64,000 bases of DNA, from assembly GCF_902459465.1 (NCBI RefSeq), contig NC_047066.1, forward strand, positions 10,295,047-10,359,046. The letters run 5' to 3'. Origin of the DNA: Asterias rubens (lineage: Eukaryota > Echinodermata > Asteroidea > Forcipulatida > Asteriidae). Within the stretch, counting starts at the first letter, position 1; each line of letters opens with the position of its first letter. The notes beneath the pieces are model-generated. The model was not told where the DNA came from. It saw nothing but the letters and a program-made list of their open reading frames with translations, and searched no databases. The position numbers were made by a program, and so were the translations under genes. Positions 41,125-64,000 of the stretch are shown one piece after another.

Positions 41125-44100
41125 GTGTTGTTTCAATGTTGACTTCGAGTCTGATAACTATTTTGAGGTACAAGCCCTGCTATCTTGTGGATTTCACTCT
41201 ATAATTAAGCCCTGCCTTGGGTGGGTACCCACACACATGGCTTGGAGTGTCCCAACTAGACGGCTCCATAAACGCTGTGCTCAACTAAACCACCAGGGAG
41301 CTGCACTCAATATCTCACAATATCGTATTCCAAATGTTAGAGTATAATGTTGCTATGTGTTTTGGGAATGCAATTTCTTCTTCTACTACTGCACTCAATA
41401 TTTTTCAAAACTCCATACTTTCCCTCAGCATGCTGTTGAAATTGCTCCTATTCAAAGGAATTTAGTTCAAGTATTGATTTGAAGTTCAATTTGCGATGTT
41501 TCCCCATGAAAATGCCACGGGGGGAGAATAAATGACAGTTATTTGCACATAGCACAGTAAGGGTGAGTTCAATGTTCACCCGAGTGTAACAGTTGCGCCA
41601 GTTCATTTGTAATTGCATTTTAAAACTCCCTGATAAAAAATTCACAGAGGAAATTGAAATTGTACACACACGTCAAGCATGGCACTGGGCGACAACAGGT
41701 TAGTCTACACCAAATTGGTACCCAATGGCAGTTGCGAATAATTATATAATAATTGTGTGAATATTTGTTCTGATCATTCAAGTGAATGGTAGGATAACAT
41801 AAAACAAATACAAAATTTAGATCTACTTAAAAGTACGTCAATATTATACCCTGTGTCTCTAAAATTATTTTCACATTTTGTTTTCCCTGCTACATGGTGT
41901 CCCCCCGCGTTTGTGTTTTCCCTGCTACGTGATGCCCCCACATTAAATTCATTATACTGTTTCTGCTCGTTTCAACTTAATTACAAAATAAATGTGGCCC
42001 CTCCCAAAACAAGAGTCAAACAAAAACACATTATTCCCCTTGAGCCCTAAGAACAATATTGAGACAATACCAATTGTGAATTTACGCTGATAACCTCCGG
42101 GGCCAATTGTTACAAAATTCCAAGCCACAATAGTTTCTGTTTTCCACACTGATGCTCCAAATTAATAAATGAAGGTCCTTTTGTTTCGGAGTGTGGCCAG
42201 TGTTTTTAGCCAATACAAGCTTGAGATTACAACTATCTCATTAATAGAACACTCCTGATTTGTTGGATTGTTTTAATTAAAATAACAGCTGTAGTGTACC
42301 CCTGGAGTCTAGCCCACATTGTTTATAAAAACAACAATGACAACAACAAGTGAAATCAAATTAATTAAACCACTTGTTTCCCACCCCAGTTTAAGGTCTA
42401 ACAATTTAAATGTATAATTGTTTGTAATAAAAAGATTGGCCAGTATAAAAAAAAAAAGATTGGCACATGATTGGTTTTTAGGTAGAAGCAAAATAAGTTT
42501 ATAAAATTGGATGTAAAATAAAAAGAACTGGCAGCGAGGTTTTAAGATTTGAATACAGATTAATATCTCTATTTGTAAAAAAAAAGGTAATATGGTGGGC
42601 TTTGGGGAAATACCAGTGTAGCAATTACTGACTGTACAAACTAAATTCATTATTATTTTCTTGTTTAAAAAGGGGAAAATACAGCATAAGGTTTTTACAG
42701 GCAAAGTTTACATTTGATTTTTGGAACTGTGTGATTGTTTTATTCCTATATCAGTAATTGTTGATCTACATAAAAACTCTACTCCATATTTTCAGCAATT
42801 TCTGAAAAACCAAACCACCTTTAGAAATGAAATTGTCACATTTTTTACTAGGCCAAAGGTAGACTTTGCCTTTAACTGTTTAGTCTGGGTTTTTTTTATT
42901 TGGAAAAAGAACTTCTTTCAAGTTTGACATACCCTTTATCAAAGATATTTGTGAAGACTATGGTAGCTGTGTTTATTTTAGCAACAGAAATTAATGTGTA
43001 CTGAATATATCAAACTGAACACTTCTATTGTGTTATGTGATTACATACCCCTTTTCATACTAATTTCTGGTTTGTTTGACTGTTGTAACAAAAATCCAAA
43101 GTGCACCAAATCAAATATAAATAAACACAACTTTGTGAATTAAACCTATAGATGCCTTAAACTACCGTCTAGTGGTAGAATTGTCCAAATAAACGTGCAG
43201 AGAAACCTATTAAAAATTTGTAGTGCTAAACCAGTTGCATAACTATAGACCTTTCTTTCGCAATATTATCATTCGCAATATTACAGCCTTGAATTTTGCC
43301 TACCAGTGTTTGGCAGTACAGGGCCAAATATCATAGAGCTGCTTAAACAGCAGGTTTTGTGCTTACTGTACGATTTCCATTTCAAAGCGATGCTAACTGT
43401 AAGCACACTAAAAGGCATGCTAACCTTCAGGTGCTTACTGTATGAAAATGCAAATCCATGGTAAACGTGTAAAATGGCCGCCTAATTTTCTTGCTAACCT
43501 GTGAAATACAATTATACCAGAGCAAATTGTTCTGCTACAGTAAGCATGAACATTTTCTTGCAGTTTAAGCAGCGCTATGAAATTGGGCCCAGGCGGCATT
43601 CACTGCAAAAAATAGTTTACCATTTGACCAAAAATGATATGAAACTAACACCCATTTTACTGATAAATAAAATGAACTGTCCCAAAGAAAGGTGTATAGA
43701 GAGCAAACTGTGTCAAATCTTGGTGCTTCAAAATTAAACTTAAAGTGATACAAAAGTGTTTTTGGCACAGTAGATTAAGTGAGAGTACAACTAATAGAAT
43801 CTCCACTAAGAACTCAAAATGAACCGAATCTAAAGTTTGAGTTGATTGCACCAGCTCCATTAAAGGAAGCACAAGTTACTTTCAAGAGTAAAATTTTGCT
43901 TTTCAACAATTTTCTTTCTTATTCGGGAGCAAGAATTTTGCTCCTGGTCTTCACTTAAAAATAAAAAAATTATTTATTTCAGGTGGTAAGAGATAAAAAT
44001 CAAGAAACTTTTTACAAATGTTGCTGGAAGTTTGTTTGTCTATTAGTAGGACATTAAATTGGAATATTATTTGCATTTTAATTAATTCTGAATATCAGAG

Positions 44101-44144
44101 GAATTTTTTAGCCATGATTAAAGATGATTTATCCACACACTTCT
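41125..44144. other. 3' flank of TTC28 and intergenic sequence
   Basis: A family C copy lies at 43321-43593 (GGGCCAAATATCATAGAGCTGC / GCAGCGCTATGAAATTGGGCCC). The rest is AT-rich with no supported exon. TTTATT at 43973-43978 is AATAAA on the minus strand, about 170 nt past the TTC28 stop, and is a candidate polyadenylation signal; several others exist nearby. Confidence 0.45.
43321..43593. mobile_element. Family C palindromic MITE
   Basis: Ends as quoted in the flanking entry; inside GTGCTTACTGTACGATTTCC, TAAGCACACTAAAAGGCATG and AAATGGCCGCCTAATTTTC match the copy at 13365-13662 in the opposite sense. Confidence 0.8.
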
Positions 44145-62553
<18,409 letters not shown>

Positions 62554-62655
62554 CTATACAGCTTCATGAAATTGGACCCTGGTCAAAATTTCTTACGAGA
62601 ATGAAGTCTATTTATGATTGGGGGGGGGGGAGGGGGGGGGGATTGTAATATTTAC

Positions 62656-62814
62656 CTAAGCTACTGAGTGCAGCAGCGGCAGTATTCCTATCTTTCTGCT
62701 TCATGGCGAGTACCAGTTGGAAACGATGATGAGTCAATGCTTCCTTGTAGTTACTCTTAGAGAAGAATGCTGCTCCGAGGTTACCGTGGGCTCGGCATTC
62801 ACCGATTTGATCAC
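62656..62814 (-). CDS. TTC28: TTC28 TPR exon (GECRAHGNLG)
   Basis: AG at 62815-62816 and GT at 62655-62654 bound 159 nt, entering with two bases and leaving with one (phase 1), which joins 60028 to make SSLGHVYSAIGDY. It encodes a TPR helix pair: GECRAHGNLGAAF, SKSNYKEALTHH, FQLVLAMKQKDR. It is the rightmost exon seen; everything upstream of it (N-terminus) is outside the window or not recognised in 62817-64000. Confidence 0.92.
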
Positions 62815-62816
62815 CT

Positions 62817-64000
62817 GGACAGGAAAGAAGAGTCGTGAAATCAGATTAGGGTTAAGAGGAACATTAAGGTACTTTTGATGATACCACGGACAACTAAAAA
62901 AGACGATCAAAGAGTAAGGCCCATTTCAAATGTCGCGCTCTTGCCCTGTCAAGTCGCGCTCTTGCCCTGTCAAATTAAAATAATCAAGTTTTTGTTATTT
63001 TTTAGCTTCGATATAGCAGGAGCACGACGTCTGAAAGCACTTTTGGAATTGTTAACAGTAGCAAAATGCCATAAAAATCACTTTTAAGAAAAGAGGGGAA
63101 ACATTACTTCCTGAATATTGTAGAATAACAAAGTAGAATAACAAAAAGGTTATTCAATAAACTATCAGGAAAATTACTTGAAATATTAACCTGAAGATAT
63201 AAGCAAACCCTGGACATAAATTCTGTTCATTGTACATTTCCATTTAGCCCAGTTGATATTAACCTCTAACCATAAAAGCTAACCTATTGAGGTCAACGAT
63301 GACCAGGTCACTGCCCAGCCAAACACTGTGAAGATTGATGGATCCCAGGCTACGTCCCCCCTTCCTGCCTAATAAAATATTATGCTTGCCTATATTGATA
63401 CCTGCCAGCGTAGATTGTTAATCACAATCATTGACGAGGTGCTACTGAGTGAGTGAAAGAATCCAAGTAGGTTGATGGTGTTTTTTGTTTAGGTTGTGGG
63501 ACAAGCGTTACTCATTGTGATTGACCGAACAGACCAGTCTTATAAAACTTTGATTTCTTGTCTGAATCCAGTAAGTTTTGCGAAGACACCACGTACATAA
63601 AACTCTCTCTATAATAAGAGTTGTGGTGGTTCTGAAATTCATAATGTGATTATTCTGTTCTAGGAAGAAGGGTTGGCTCCCAAAAAGAAATAGGGTGATT
63701 TTGTAGTGACTAGGGAAAAGGGCACAAGGCTTTATGTCCTTCGTCCAGGCTCACAAAGTTCTCTTGTTCCAGTAAAAGAAAGTACTACCGATACCCCCCC
63801 CCCCAAAAAAAAAAAAAAAACCCAAAGAACAAACAAAAAAAACTATATTTATATGGCATTTCTGTAAATTACCCCCATTGCCAATCAGAACTTAACATTC
63901 CTATAATGGCAGAAAACCAACCAAACATTCACACTTTGTTTTGGCACAAAAAATGTCTTTCCTAAAAGTTTGTTTTGTCCTTCACACAACCACTTGTTCT
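62817..64000. other. Upstream TTC28 sequence without recognised exon
   Basis: A 19-nt direct duplication (TCGCGCTCTTGCCCTGTCA) lies at 62932-62971. The next upstream TTC28 exons were sought on the minus strand and not found. An open stretch near 63295-63395 (minus) has splice-like borders but no family resemblance and is not called. Confidence 0.45.

Noticed and set aside
63295-63395. Further upstream TTC28 exon on the minus strand
   Set aside because: Open and followed by a GT, but the translation (GRKGGRSLGSINLHSVW) does not match the TPR region or N-terminus of TTC28.

Overview
The window reads as nuclear genomic DNA of an animal. It is AT-rich, its genes are split by GT-AG introns, repeats are dense, and all five recognisable genes are metazoan families. 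The repeat style (many palindromic short elements flanked by TTAA, plus tRNA-derived SINEs) together with the gene set suggests a marine deuterostome invertebrate, most likely an echinoderm and perhaps a sea star. That placement is an inference from overall resemblance and was not tested by a search.

Layout, left to right. (1) 1658-8233, minus: a complete six-exon serine/aspartate racemase-family gene (335 aa) whose active-site loop carries a Ser-Ser-Ser motif. (2) 8234-11422: divergent intergenic region filled by several inverted-repeat elements and a 1.55 kb foldback element (9456-11006) with a 9-bp target duplication. (3) 11423-13208, plus: a complete three-exon neuferricin (CYB5D2) gene, 281 aa. 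(4) 13209-17486: repeat-rich gap. (5) 17487-20560, minus: a complete four-exon secreted CTHRC1-like gene, 207 aa. (6) 20561-26763: gap with small repeats and a LINE fragment. (7) 26764-29996, plus: a two-exon tyrosylprotein sulfotransferase, 421 aa. (8) 29997-44144: about 14 kb without an intact gene. It holds many miniature elements, a decayed or alternative copy of the sulfotransferase second exon (36942-37069) and a 2.6 kb array of a 55-bp minisatellite (37337-39965). (9) 44145-62553, minus: fourteen exons of a TTC28 orthologue (2,530 codons visible), with about 22 TPR units in one 2.8 kb exon, a CHAT domain that lacks both predicted catalytic residues, and a Ser/Pro-rich tail. Its 5' end lies beyond the right edge.

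The genes do not form an operon or an obvious pathway. They act in D-amino-acid metabolism, haem binding, extracellular signalling, Golgi protein sulfation and TPR scaffolding. The strongest structural theme is the mobile DNA: at least a dozen palindromic element families. One (family A) occurs about 14 times, and another (family B) inserted into a third (family C) at a TTAA whose empty form is also present in this window.

Exon borders were placed by hand from GT/AG sites, reading-frame continuity and remembered family sequences. They agree in phase throughout, but no transcript or search was available.
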